Shown: piece by piece, positions 1 through 6,114 of the stretch
Position numbering within the stretch: the first letter of the stretch is position 1
Layout of the letters: each line of letters starts with the position of its first letter
NCBI GenBank assembly: GCA_035718085.1
Contig: DASTHS010000179.1
Location: forward strand, 1-14,115
Reading direction: 5' to 3'
Length of the DNA stretch: 14,115 nucleotides
Source of the DNA: DASTHS01 sp035718085
GTDB lineage: Bacteria; Actinomycetota; Acidimicrobiia; Acidimicrobiales; Palsa-688
Notes under the pieces: generated by a model
Databases searched by the model: none
Seen by the model: the letters and a program-made list of their open reading frames with translations, nothing else
Told to the model about the DNA's origin: nothing
Program-made: the position numbers and the translations under genes

Positions 1-960
1 CGCGACGTCGGCGAGGCGCACCGCGGCCCACATCGCTCTCGGCGTCGCCAGGGCGGCGTCGCCCGCGACCACGGCGCTGAAGCGGTCGTCGCCGCCATGC
101 AGGAGCCACACCCAGCCGGGGCGGTGGGCGGCGAGCCCGTCGGCGAACTGCTCGACGGTGAGGGCCCCGGGGGCGGCCGCCACCGGTCGCATGAGGTGGG
201 CGACGGTGGCGCCGTCCAGGCAGTGCGCCGCGGCCGACGACCGGGCCTCGGCGGCGGCGGCGCCGACGACCCACCAGCCGAGCAGCCCGACGGCCAGGCC
301 GTCGGCCGGCCGGCCGCGGCCGACCAGCAGCCAGGCGCCGGCCGCGACGACCGCGAGGCCCACCACACGGCTCACGCGGGCGGTGGTCGTGCTGGCCCGC
401 CCCGGGTCGTGGGTGAGCCACCACAGGGTGGCGTGCACGATGCGGCCACCGTCGAGGGGCGTGGCTGGCATGAGGTTGAACACCGCCAGGGCGATGTCGA
501 TGGCGGCCAACCACAGCAGGGCGGCGGCGGCCAGGGCCCGCCCCGACCCCGGCCCGGCGACCGCAGCCCGGGCGGCGAGGGCCGCGCCCCCCGCCAGCGC
601 GCTGGTGAGGGGGCCGGCGCCCGCGACCGCCGCCTCCCACGCCGGGCCGGGGACGTCGCCCTCCATGCGGGTCACGCCACCGAGCCACGACAGCGTGATG
701 CCGCCCACGGCCAGGCCGGCGCGCCGGGCGACCAGGGCGTGGGCCGCCTCGTGGGCCAGGACCCCGGCGACCAGCCCGACGGCGGTGAGCGCCCCCGTGC
801 CCCAGTAGGCGGCGGCGGCCCGGCCGGGCACGTCGAGGGGCAGGCGCGACCGGGCCAGGCCGCCGCCGACCACCACGACCATGGCGAGCAGGCTCCAATG
901 GGCGCCCACCGACACCCCGCGCACCTTCCCGAAGCGCACCGTGTCGCGCAGGCCGAGCAC
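1..960 (-). CDS. Site-2-protease-like M50 zinc metalloprotease with C-terminal CBS-like segment (partial)
   Basis: Reading leftward from a GTG at 960 gives 320 codons without a stop; the C-terminus lies beyond the left edge. The protein is an intramembrane zinc protease of peptidase family M50. The catalytic HEAAH (residues 70-74) sits in the second hydrophobic segment, and the third metal ligand is in NLMPATPLDGG (162-172, D170), the classic N-x2-P-x2-PLDGG motif. A GAGPL motif (114-118) is also typical of M50. Hydrophobic stretches lie near 20-37, 52-80, 108-135, 143-165, 197-213 and 221-237. The tail after residue 248 (TVAHLMRP...) resembles the start of a CBS domain, as in other bacterial M50-CBS proteins. 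The start is 5 nt after the smpB stop, so the two are probably co-transcribed. Family members cleave membrane-bound regulators; no substrate is visible here. Confidence 0.9.
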   Translation of the reverse strand, partial: MLGLRDTVRFGKVRGVSVGAHWSLLAMVVVVGGGLARSRLPLDVPGRAAAAYWGTGALTAVGLVAGVLAHEAAHALVARRAGLAVGGITLSWLGGVTRMEGDVPGPAWEAAVAGAGPLTSALAGGAALAARAAVAGPGSGRALAAAALLWLAAIDIALAVFNLMPATPLDGGRIVHATLWWLTHDPGRASTTTARVSRVVGLAVVAAGAWLLVGRGRPADGLAVGLLGWWVVGAAAAEARSSAAAHCLDGATVAHLMRPVAAAPGALTVEQFADGLAAHRPGWVWLLHGGDDRFSAVVAGDAALATPRAMWAAVRLADVA

Positions 961-965
961 GATCG

Positions 966-1484
966 CTACTCGGGGTCGAGGCCGCGCCGGCTGGCGGCCG
1001 CCGCCCGCCGGGCCTCGGCGGCGGCGTCGCGCTCGGCGATGGCATGGCGCTTGTCGTAGCGGCGCCGGCCCCGGGCGAGCGCGAGGTCGACCTTGGCGTG
1101 CCCGTCCTTGAAGTAGACCGCCAGGGGCACCAGGGTGAGCTGCTCCTGGCCGACCCGTTCGGCCAGCTCGTCGATCTGGCGCCGGTGCAGCAGCAGCTTG
1201 CGGCTGCGGTCGCTGTCGACGGCGCCGAAGCCGGTGGCGAACACGTAGGGGGCGATGTGCACGCCGTGCAACCACACCTCCCCGTCTTGCACCCGTGCGT
1301 AGCTGTCGCGCAGCGCGATGTTGCCGTCGCGCACCGACTTGACCTCGGAGCCGACCAGCACGATGCCGGCCTCGACCGTGTCGAGGATGTCGAAGTCGAA
1401 GCGGGCGCGCCGGTTCTGGGCGACCGGCCGAACGCCGCTCGCCATGGCCGACGCCTTCTTGGCTCCCTTGTTCTTCGACGACAC
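966..1484 (-). CDS. smpB: SsrA-binding protein SmpB
   Basis: SmpB binds tmRNA and delivers it to stalled ribosomes for trans-translation. The family signature is clear: VAQNRRARFDFDILDTVEAG near the N-terminus, GSEVKSVRDG, HIAPY, the RKLLLHRRQIDEL segment, LVPLAVYFKDGHAKVDLALARGRRRYDKR, and the basic, alanine-rich C-terminal tail that enters the ribosome. The GTG at 1484 gives 172 aa; an ATG at 1445 would give 159 aa, nearer the usual ~160, and has AAGAAGG about 10 nt upstream. I prefer 1484 because a TACCGT -10 box lies 9 nt before it, and a lysine-rich N-terminal extension is common in actinobacterial SmpB. The longer open frame upstream overlaps mec and is not coding. The tmRNA gene is not in the window. 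Confidence 0.95.
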   Translation of the reverse strand: MSSKNKGAKKASAMASGVRPVAQNRRARFDFDILDTVEAGIVLVGSEVKSVRDGNIALRDSYARVQDGEVWLHGVHIAPYVFATGFGAVDSDRSRKLLLHRRQIDELAERVGQEQLTLVPLAVYFKDGHAKVDLALARGRRRYDKRHAIAERDAAAEARRAAAASRRGLDPE

Positions 1485-1503
1485 AGCGGGGCCACGGTAC
1501 CGT
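1474..1503. promoter_or_regulatory. Shared divergent promoter of smpB and mec built on palindrome ACGGTACCGT
   Basis: The perfect palindrome ACGGTACCGT lies at 1494-1503. It presents TACCGT (TANNNT) to the plus strand at 1498-1503, 10 nt before the mec GTG at 1514. It presents the same hexamer to the minus strand at 1499-1494, 9 nt before the smpB GTG at 1484. Neither start has a convincing Shine-Dalgarno, so both transcripts may be leaderless or nearly so. TTCGAC at 1474-1479, 18 nt before the plus -10, is a weak -35 candidate; none is clear on the minus strand. This is inferred from spacing only. Confidence 0.45.
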
Positions 1504-1513
1504 CGCCGGCACC

Positions 1514-1927
1514 GTGCTCGAGCTCCCCGCTGCCGTGGTCGACGAGGTGGTGGCCGCCTGCCTGGCCGGCTACCCCCTCGAGGTGTGCGGCCTGCTGGCC
1601 GGCTCGGTGACGGCGGACGGCTCCTCGGCGCTCGTCGCGTCGAGCACCACCACCCCCAACGCCGCAGCGTCGGCCCGCGTCTACACCGTCGAGCCGGTGG
1701 CCCTGCTGCGGGCGGACCGGGCCGCGGACGACGCCGGCCTGACGCTGTGCGGGGTGTGGCACAGCCACACCCACACCGACGCCGTGCCCTCGCCGACCGA
1801 CGTCGCGGCGGCGCCCGACCCGGGGTGGTGGTACCTGCTGGTGTCGCTGCGCGACGTCGAGCCGAAGCTGCGCGCCTGGCGCATCCGCGACGGCGTGGTC
1901 GAAGAGGACGCGGTGGCCGTACGATGA
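1514..1927 (+). CDS. mec: Mec-type JAMM/MPN+ metallopeptidase (CysO-cysteine hydrolase)
   Basis: This 137-aa protein is a JAB1/MPN/Mov34 zinc peptidase with the full JAMM motif: E23 in PLEVCGLLAG, then H83-S-H85, seven residues, S93-x-x-D96. In M. tuberculosis, Mec (Rv1334) cleaves cysteine from the C-terminus of the carrier CysO after CysM has attached it, releasing free cysteine. The next two genes encode a CysO-like carrier and a CysM-like synthase, so the same role is very likely here. Length is close to the ~146 aa of the mycobacterial protein. The GTG at 1514 is the only plausible start before the domain and lies just after a TACCGT -10 box. The gene diverges from smpB and is separated from cysO by 59 nt containing a hairpin. 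Confidence 0.92.
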   Translation: MLELPAAVVDEVVAACLAGYPLEVCGLLAGSVTADGSSALVASSTTTPNAAASARVYTVEPVALLRADRAADDAGLTLCGVWHSHTHTDAVPSPTDVAAAPDPGWWYLLVSLRDVEPKLRAWRIRDGVVEEDAVAVR

Positions 1928-1956
1928 TGACCTGACGGGTCGGGTTTCCCGGCCCG
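1920..1956 (+). promoter_or_regulatory. Candidate internal promoter (TACGAT) and intercistronic hairpin before cysO
   Basis: TACGAT at 1920-1925 fits TANNNT well and overlaps the last codons of mec. Immediately downstream, CGGGTCGGG (1936-1944), TTT, CCCGGCCCG (1948-1956) can form a 9-bp stem with one U-G pair. The hairpin lies in the mec-cysO gap, upstream of the cysO ribosome-binding site at 1974-1978. It could attenuate or stabilise transcript, or sit in the leader of a separate cysO-cysM transcript. No -35 element is clear. Function is inferred. Confidence 0.35.
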
Positions 1957-1986
1957 CCGCCCGACCACACCCTGGAGGCCCCCGCC

Positions 1987-2262
1987 GTGCCCGTTGCCGT
2001 CCGCCTGCCCACCGTGCTCCGGCCCTCTGCGGGAGGGGCGTCGACCGTGCAGGCCGCCGGGGCGACCGTCGGCGAGGTCTTCGACGACCTGGTGCGCCAG
2101 CACCCCGGCCTGCGCGACCAGCTGCTCACCGGCGACGGGGAGCTGCACCGGCACCTCAACGTGTTCCTCAACGACGACGACATCCGCTACCTGGGCAAGC
2201 TCGGTGCGAAGGTCAGCGACACCGACACGCTGACCCTGATGCCGGCCGTCGCCGGCGGCTGA
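1987..2262 (+). CDS. cysO: CysO-like ubiquitin-fold sulfur carrier protein
   Basis: A 91-aa MoaD/ThiS-family beta-grasp protein ending in Ala-Val-Ala-Gly-Gly, the exact C-terminal motif of mycobacterial CysO. In that family the terminal glycine is adenylated and converted to a thiocarboxylate, which supplies sulfur for cysteine synthesis. Conserved positions include LPTVLRP near the N-terminus, LHRHLNVFLNDDDIRYL in the middle, and DTDTLTLMPAVAGG at the end. The GTG at 1987 is preceded by GGAGG at 1974-1978 with good spacing. The stop is 1 nt before the cysM start, so carrier and synthase should be made together. ThiS or MoaD identity is less likely because of the flanking mec and cysM. The activating enzyme (MoeZ in Mycobacterium) is not in the window. 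Confidence 0.93.
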   Translation: MPVAVRLPTVLRPSAGGASTVQAAGATVGEVFDDLVRQHPGLRDQLLTGDGELHRHLNVFLNDDDIRYLGKLGAKVSDTDTLTLMPAVAGG

Positions 2263-2263
2263 C

Positions 2264-3211
2264 GTGGCCCGCTACGAGTCGGTGCTCGACCTGATCGGCG
2301 ACACCCCCCTGGTCGAGGTCAGCGCCCTGTCGCCCAACCCCCGGGTGCGCATCTTCGCCAAGCTCGAAGGGCAGAACCCGGGCGGCTCGGTCAAGGACCG
2401 CGCCGCCAAGGCCATGGTCGAGGAAGCCGAGAAGGACGGCAGCCTCCGGCCCGGCCAGCAGATCCTCGAGTCGTCGTCGGGCAACACCGGCATCGCCCTG
2501 GCCATGATCGCCAAGGTCAAGGGCTACCCGATCAAGATCGTCCTGCCCGACAACGTCTCGGTCGAGCGGCGACAGCTGCTCGAGCTGTGGGGGGCGGAGA
2601 TCATCCCGTCACCCGGGTCGGAGGGGTCGAACGGTGCCATGCGCCGGGCGCGCGACCTGGCGGCCGAGCACCCCGACTGGTGGTTCCCGTACCAGTACGC
2701 CAACCCCGCCAACCCTCGCGCCCACTACGAGGGCACCGGCCCGGAGATCTGGCGCGACTGCCCGGAGGTCACCCACTTCGTGGCCGGGCTGGGCACGGCC
2801 GGCACCCTCATGGGCGTCGGGCGGTTCCTGAAGGAGCGCAACCCCGACGTGCAGGTGTGGGCCGTGCAGCCGCCGGCCGGCGAGATGGTCGACGGCCTCA
2901 AGAACCTCGACGAGGGCTTCATCCCGCCGGTGTTCACCGACAACGACGGCTTCGACCTCCTCGACCGGTCGAAGGTGGTGGGCCCACGCGAGTCGATCGA
3001 GTGGGTTCGCCGGCTCGCCGACGTCGGCATCTTCGCCGGCATCTCCTCGGGCGCCATCATGGCGGCGGCGGCAAAGTGCGCGGCCGAGATCGACGAGGGC
3101 GCCATCGTGACCGTGATCTGCGACGGCGGGTGGAAGTACCTCTCGACGGGCGCTTGGACCGGTGACATCGACGAGGTCACCGAGCGGGCCCGTTCGGTCA
3201 TCTACTTCTGA
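2264..3211 (+). CDS. cysM: CysM-type cysteine synthase (CysO-dependent, PLP)
   Basis: This 315-aa PLP fold-type II enzyme makes cysteine by beta-replacement. The PLP lysine is K44 in GGSVKDRAA. SSGNTGIALA (71-80) forms the substrate/PLP loop, GLGTAGTLMGVGRFL (175-189) binds phosphate, and FAGISSGAIM (257-266) follows. The fit to M. tuberculosis CysM is close (SVERRQLLEL, YQYANPANPRAHYEGTGPE, DEGF, GWKYLSTGAW). That enzyme uses O-phosphoserine and CysO thiocarboxylate, and the adjacent cysO and mec genes support the same chemistry. One difference: the position of mycobacterial Arg220, implicated in O-phosphoserine binding, is Lys213 here (GLKNLDEGF). The GTG at 2264 is 1 nt past the cysO stop. 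No rhomboid gene follows, unlike the mycobacterial cluster. Confidence 0.93.
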   Translation: MARYESVLDLIGDTPLVEVSALSPNPRVRIFAKLEGQNPGGSVKDRAAKAMVEEAEKDGSLRPGQQILESSSGNTGIALAMIAKVKGYPIKIVLPDNVSVERRQLLELWGAEIIPSPGSEGSNGAMRRARDLAAEHPDWWFPYQYANPANPRAHYEGTGPEIWRDCPEVTHFVAGLGTAGTLMGVGRFLKERNPDVQVWAVQPPAGEMVDGLKNLDEGFIPPVFTDNDGFDLLDRSKVVGPRESIEWVRRLADVGIFAGISSGAIMAAAAKCAAEIDEGAIVTVICDGGWKYLSTGAWTGDIDEVTERARSVIYF

Positions 3212-3218
3212 GCCGGCG

Positions 3219-4028
3219 GTGGACGACCGGCCGATCGGGGTCTTCGACAGCGGGTTCGGTGGCCTCACCGTGGCCAGGGCGATGATCGACCTGCTGCCGG
3301 GCGAAGACCTCGTCTACGTCGGCGACACCGGGCGCTACCCCTACGGGCCCCGCCCGCAGGCCGAGGTGGCCAGCTTCGCCCGGGAGATCACCGGCTGGCT
3401 GGTCGACGAGGTCGGCGTGAAGATGGTCGTGGTGGCCTGCAACACCGCCACCGCCGCCGCCCTCGAGCTGCTCCGCTTCGAGTTCGACGTGCCCTTGGTC
3501 GGGGTGATCGACCCCGGCGTGCGGGCGGCCATGCGGGCCACGCGGTCGGGGCGCGTCGGGGTGATCGGCACGGTCGGCACCATCGGGTCGGGCGCCTACC
3601 AACGGGCGGCCACCGCCGCGGCCCGGGGCCGCGCCGTGGAGCTCACCCTGGCCGCCTGCCCGGGCTTCGTCGAGTTCGTCGAGCGGGGCGACACCGCCTC
3701 CGAGCAGGTGCACGTCCTCGCCGAACGGCTGCTGGCCCCGGTCGTCGCCGCCGGCGTCGACACCCTGCTGCTCGGCTGCACCCACTACCCCTTCCTGGCC
3801 CGCACCATCAGCGACGTGGTCGGCCGTCACGTCGTGCTGGTCAGCTCGGCCGACGAGACCGCCTTCGAGGTGCGGGCCATCCTCGACGAGACCGGCGGGG
3901 GCCGGCGGGCGGCCAAGCAGGGCGCCCAACGGTGGCTGTCGTCGGGTGACGTCGCCACCTTCGAGGCGCTCGGCCGACGCCTGCTCGGCCCGGAGCTGCA
4001 CGGCGTCGAACGGTGGGGTGGGCGGTGA
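3219..4028 (+). CDS. murI: Glutamate racemase MurI
   Basis: MurI interconverts L- and D-glutamate without a cofactor, supplying D-Glu for the peptidoglycan stem peptide. The 269-aa product has all the family motifs: GVFDSGFGGLTV (D10, S11), YVGDTGRYPYGPR, the first catalytic cysteine C74 in VVACNTATAAAL, GVIDPGVRAA, and the second C187 in LLLGCTHYPFL. The GTG at 3219 begins VDDRPIGVFDSG, a normal family N-terminus, and lies 7 nt after the cysM stop. The upstream in-frame ATG at 3162 lies inside cysM and would add an unconserved 19 residues, so I rejected it. The stop overlaps the next start in a GTGA junction, implying translational coupling. Confidence 0.96.
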   Translation: MDDRPIGVFDSGFGGLTVARAMIDLLPGEDLVYVGDTGRYPYGPRPQAEVASFAREITGWLVDEVGVKMVVVACNTATAAALELLRFEFDVPLVGVIDPGVRAAMRATRSGRVGVIGTVGTIGSGAYQRAATAAARGRAVELTLAACPGFVEFVERGDTASEQVHVLAERLLAPVVAAGVDTLLLGCTHYPFLARTISDVVGRHVVLVSSADETAFEVRAILDETGGGRRAAKQGAQRWLSSGDVATFEALGRRLLGPELHGVERWGGR

Positions 4029-4792
4029 GCAGCCGGCGCGCCGACGGCCCCCTGGCGCTCACCGTGCTCGGCTGCGACGGCAGCTACCCGGGCCCGGGCG
4101 GCGCCTGCAGCGGCTACCTGGTCACCTGCGCCACCACCACGGTGTGGCTCGACGCCGGGCCGGGCACGCTGGCGGCGCTGCAGACCCACATCGACATGCG
4201 GGAGCTCGACGCCGTCGTGCTGACCCACGAGCACGCCGATCACTGGAGCGACCTCGAGCACTTCGCCGTGGCCTGCAAGTGGTACCTCGGCCGCACCGGG
4301 GTGCCGGTGCACGCACCCGCCGACCTGATCGCCGCGGCGCGCCGCCGCCTCGGCGAGGTCGACCTCGACGGGGCGCGCGTGCTCGACTGGCGCCCGACCA
4401 CCCCCGACGAGCAGCTGAGCATCGGAGCGATGACCTTCACCTTCTCCCGCACCGACCACCCGGTGCAGACCTTCGCCGTGCGCGTCGACGCCCACGGCCG
4501 GTCACTCGGCTACAGCGCCGACACCGGGCCCCGCTGGCCCCTCTCCGCCCTCGGCCCCGACCTCGACCTGGCGGTGGTCGAGGCCACCTGGCTGGCCGAC
4601 CACGAGCGCGACGGGGCCCCGCACCTCTCGGCCCGCCAGGCCGGCGCCACCGCCCGGGCCGCAGGCGCAGCTCGCCTGGTGCTCACCCACGTGCTGCCGA
4701 CGGTGCCCCGGGCCGCCGCCGAGGACGAGGCCGAGGCCGCCTTCGGCGGCCCGGTCGAGGTGGCGGGCTGTGGCGCCCGCTACGTCGTCTGA
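4025..4792 (+). CDS. Metallo-beta-lactamase-fold hydrolase, Rv1339-like
   Basis: This 255-aa protein has the metallo-beta-lactamase/RNase Z-type fold. Metal ligands are visible as THEHADH (H68, H70, D72, H73), H145 (TDHPVQTF), D166 (YSADTGP) and H222 (LTHVLP). The N-terminal LTVLGCDGSYPGPGG is typical of the family. It occupies the same slot as M. tuberculosis Rv1339, between murI and rph. Rv1339 has been reported to act as an atypical cyclic-nucleotide phosphodiesterase, so a cAMP-type activity is possible, but RNA or another phosphodiester substrate cannot be excluded from sequence. The GTG at 4025 overlaps the murI stop by 4 nt and is preferred over the GTG at 4013. The stop TGA shares its A with the rph ATG. 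Confidence 0.87.
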   Translation: MSSRRADGPLALTVLGCDGSYPGPGGACSGYLVTCATTTVWLDAGPGTLAALQTHIDMRELDAVVLTHEHADHWSDLEHFAVACKWYLGRTGVPVHAPADLIAAARRRLGEVDLDGARVLDWRPTTPDEQLSIGAMTFTFSRTDHPVQTFAVRVDAHGRSLGYSADTGPRWPLSALGPDLDLAVVEATWLADHERDGAPHLSARQAGATARAAGAARLVLTHVLPTVPRAAAEDEAEAAFGGPVEVAGCGARYVV

Positions 4793-5532
4793 TGGCCCGG
4801 GTCGACGGTCGGACCCCCGACCAGCTCCGTCCCGTCGAGCTGCTGCGCGACTACACGGTGTTCGCGGCCGGCTCGGTGCTGATCTCGATGGGCCGCACCC
4901 GGGTGCTGTGCACGGCCTCGGTCGCCGAGGACGTGCCCCGGTGGATGCGGGGCAGCGGCAGGGGGTGGGTCACCGCCGAATACTCCATGCTGCCGGGGGC
5001 GTCACCCGAGCGCATCGATCGTGAGGCGGCCAGGGGCAAGCAGTCCGGGCGCACGCAGGAGATCCAGCGGCTCATCGGCCGGTCGCTGCGCGCCGTGACC
5101 GACCTCGAGGCGATGGGGGAGGTGCAGATCACCCTCGACTGCGACGTGCTGCAGGCCGACGGCGGCACCCGGACGGCGTCGATCTGTGGCGCCTTCGTCG
5201 CCCTCCACGACGCGTGCACCCGGCTGGTCGCCACCGGGCGCATGCGGGCCAACCCCCTCACCGACGCGTGCGCCGCCGTGTCGGTCGGGGTCGTCGGCGG
5301 CACCCCGATGCTCGACCTGGCCTACGTCGAAGACAGCCGGGCGGAGGTCGACATGAACGTCGTCATGACCGGCGGCGGCCGGTTCGTGGAGGTGCAGGGC
5401 ACCGCCGAGGGGGCGACCTTCAGCCGGGAGGAGCTCGACGGCCTGCTCGAACTGGCCGCCGGCGGCATCCGCGACCTGGTGGCCGCCCAACGGGGCGTGC
5501 TCGCCGAGCCGCCACCCCTGCGCGCCCCGTGA
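4792..5532 (+). CDS. rph: Ribonuclease PH
   Basis: RNase PH is a phosphorolytic 3'-5' exoribonuclease that trims tRNA 3' ends to the mature terminus, usually as a hexamer. The 246-aa product is full length and carries the family motifs: RPVELLRDYTVFAAGSVLISMG, GSGRGWVTAEYSMLPGAS, GKQSGRTQEIQRLIGRSLRA, LDCDVLQADGGTRTASI (phosphate-binding R127 region) and LDLAYVEDSRAEVDMNVVM with metal-binding aspartates near D181 and D187. The ATG at 4792 overlaps the preceding stop by one base (TGATG). The open frame continues upstream to 3946, but that part is a shadow of murI and the hydrolase gene. The stop overlaps the rdgB start (GTGA). Confidence 0.96.
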   Translation: MARVDGRTPDQLRPVELLRDYTVFAAGSVLISMGRTRVLCTASVAEDVPRWMRGSGRGWVTAEYSMLPGASPERIDREAARGKQSGRTQEIQRLIGRSLRAVTDLEAMGEVQITLDCDVLQADGGTRTASICGAFVALHDACTRLVATGRMRANPLTDACAAVSVGVVGGTPMLDLAYVEDSRAEVDMNVVMTGGGRFVEVQGTAEGATFSREELDGLLELAAGGIRDLVAAQRGVLAEPPPLRAP

Positions 5533-6110
5533 CCGGCGAGCGCTTCGTGCTGGCCACCGCCAACCCCGACAAGGCCGACGAGATCCGGGCGATCCTCGGT
5601 GAGGAGGTGGCGCTGGTGCCCCGCCCGTCGCACGTCCCCGACGTCGACGAGACCGGCGACACCCTCGAGGCGAACGCCAGGCTCAAGGCCGACGCGCTCG
5701 TCGCCGCCACCGGGATGCCCGCCATCGCCGACGACACCGGGCTCGAGGTCGACGCCCTCGGGGGCGCGCCGGGCGTCTACTCCGCCCGCTTCGCCGGTGA
5801 GCACGCCACCTACGACGACAACGTCGCCAAGCTGCTCGCCGACCTCGACGGCGTCGCCGACCGCCGGGCCCGGTTCCGCACCGTGGCCGTGGCCCGGTGG
5901 CCCGACGGGCGCGAGGTGCTCGTCGACGGGGTGGTGGAGGGCACCATCACCACCGAGCGGCGCGGCGGCGGGGGGTTCGGCTACGACCCGGTGTTCGTGC
6001 CGGCGGGCTGGCAGCGCACCTTCGCAGAGGCCAGCGCCGACGACAAGCACGCCGTCAGCCACCGCGGCCGGGCGTTCCGTGCGCTGGCCGCCCGGTTGAC
6101 GGCCTCGTAG
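5529..6110 (+). CDS. rdgB: RdgB/HAM1 non-canonical purine NTP pyrophosphatase
   Basis: RdgB hydrolyses dITP, ITP and XTP to monophosphates, keeping deaminated purines out of nucleic acids. The 193-aa product shows LATANPDKADEIR (nucleotide-binding start), AIADDTGLEVDALGGAPGVYSARFAG with D68/D69, GGGGFGYDPVF and the C-terminal SHRGRAF base-recognition motif (S177-R179). The GTG at 5529 overlaps the rph stop in a GTGA junction and places TANPDK in the normal position. This is the last gene of the operon. Only 4 nt separate its stop from that of the convergent minus-strand gene, and no terminator hairpin is visible there. Confidence 0.95.
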   Translation: MTGERFVLATANPDKADEIRAILGEEVALVPRPSHVPDVDETGDTLEANARLKADALVAATGMPAIADDTGLEVDALGGAPGVYSARFAGEHATYDDNVAKLLADLDGVADRRARFRTVAVARWPDGREVLVDGVVEGTITTERRGGGGFGYDPVFVPAGWQRTFAEASADDKHAVSHRGRAFRALAARLTAS

Positions 6111-6114
6111 GCAG

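Noticed and set aside
97..1059. Plus-strand 320-codon open frame, rich in Gly, Arg and Pro
   Set aside because: It mirrors the real minus-strand M50 protease, which has HEAAH and NLMPATPLDGG motifs. The plus-strand frame shows no recognisable domain.
966..1484. Search for the tmRNA gene (ssrA) near smpB
   Set aside because: Both flanks are filled by protein genes, and I see no tRNA-Ala-like acceptor or tag-coding frame in the window.
1485..2183. N-terminal extension of the smpB frame on the minus strand
   Set aside because: It is antisense to mec and cysO, low-complexity Arg/Pro sequence, and SmpB homology begins only near 1445-1484.
1987..2262. Small beta-grasp protein as ThiS or MoaD
   Set aside because: No thiamine or molybdopterin genes lie nearby; the mec and cysM neighbours and the AVAGG terminus indicate CysO.
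3946..4791. Upstream extension of the rph frame
   Set aside because: It overlaps murI and the hydrolase gene in another frame; RNase PH homology begins exactly at the ATG at 4792.
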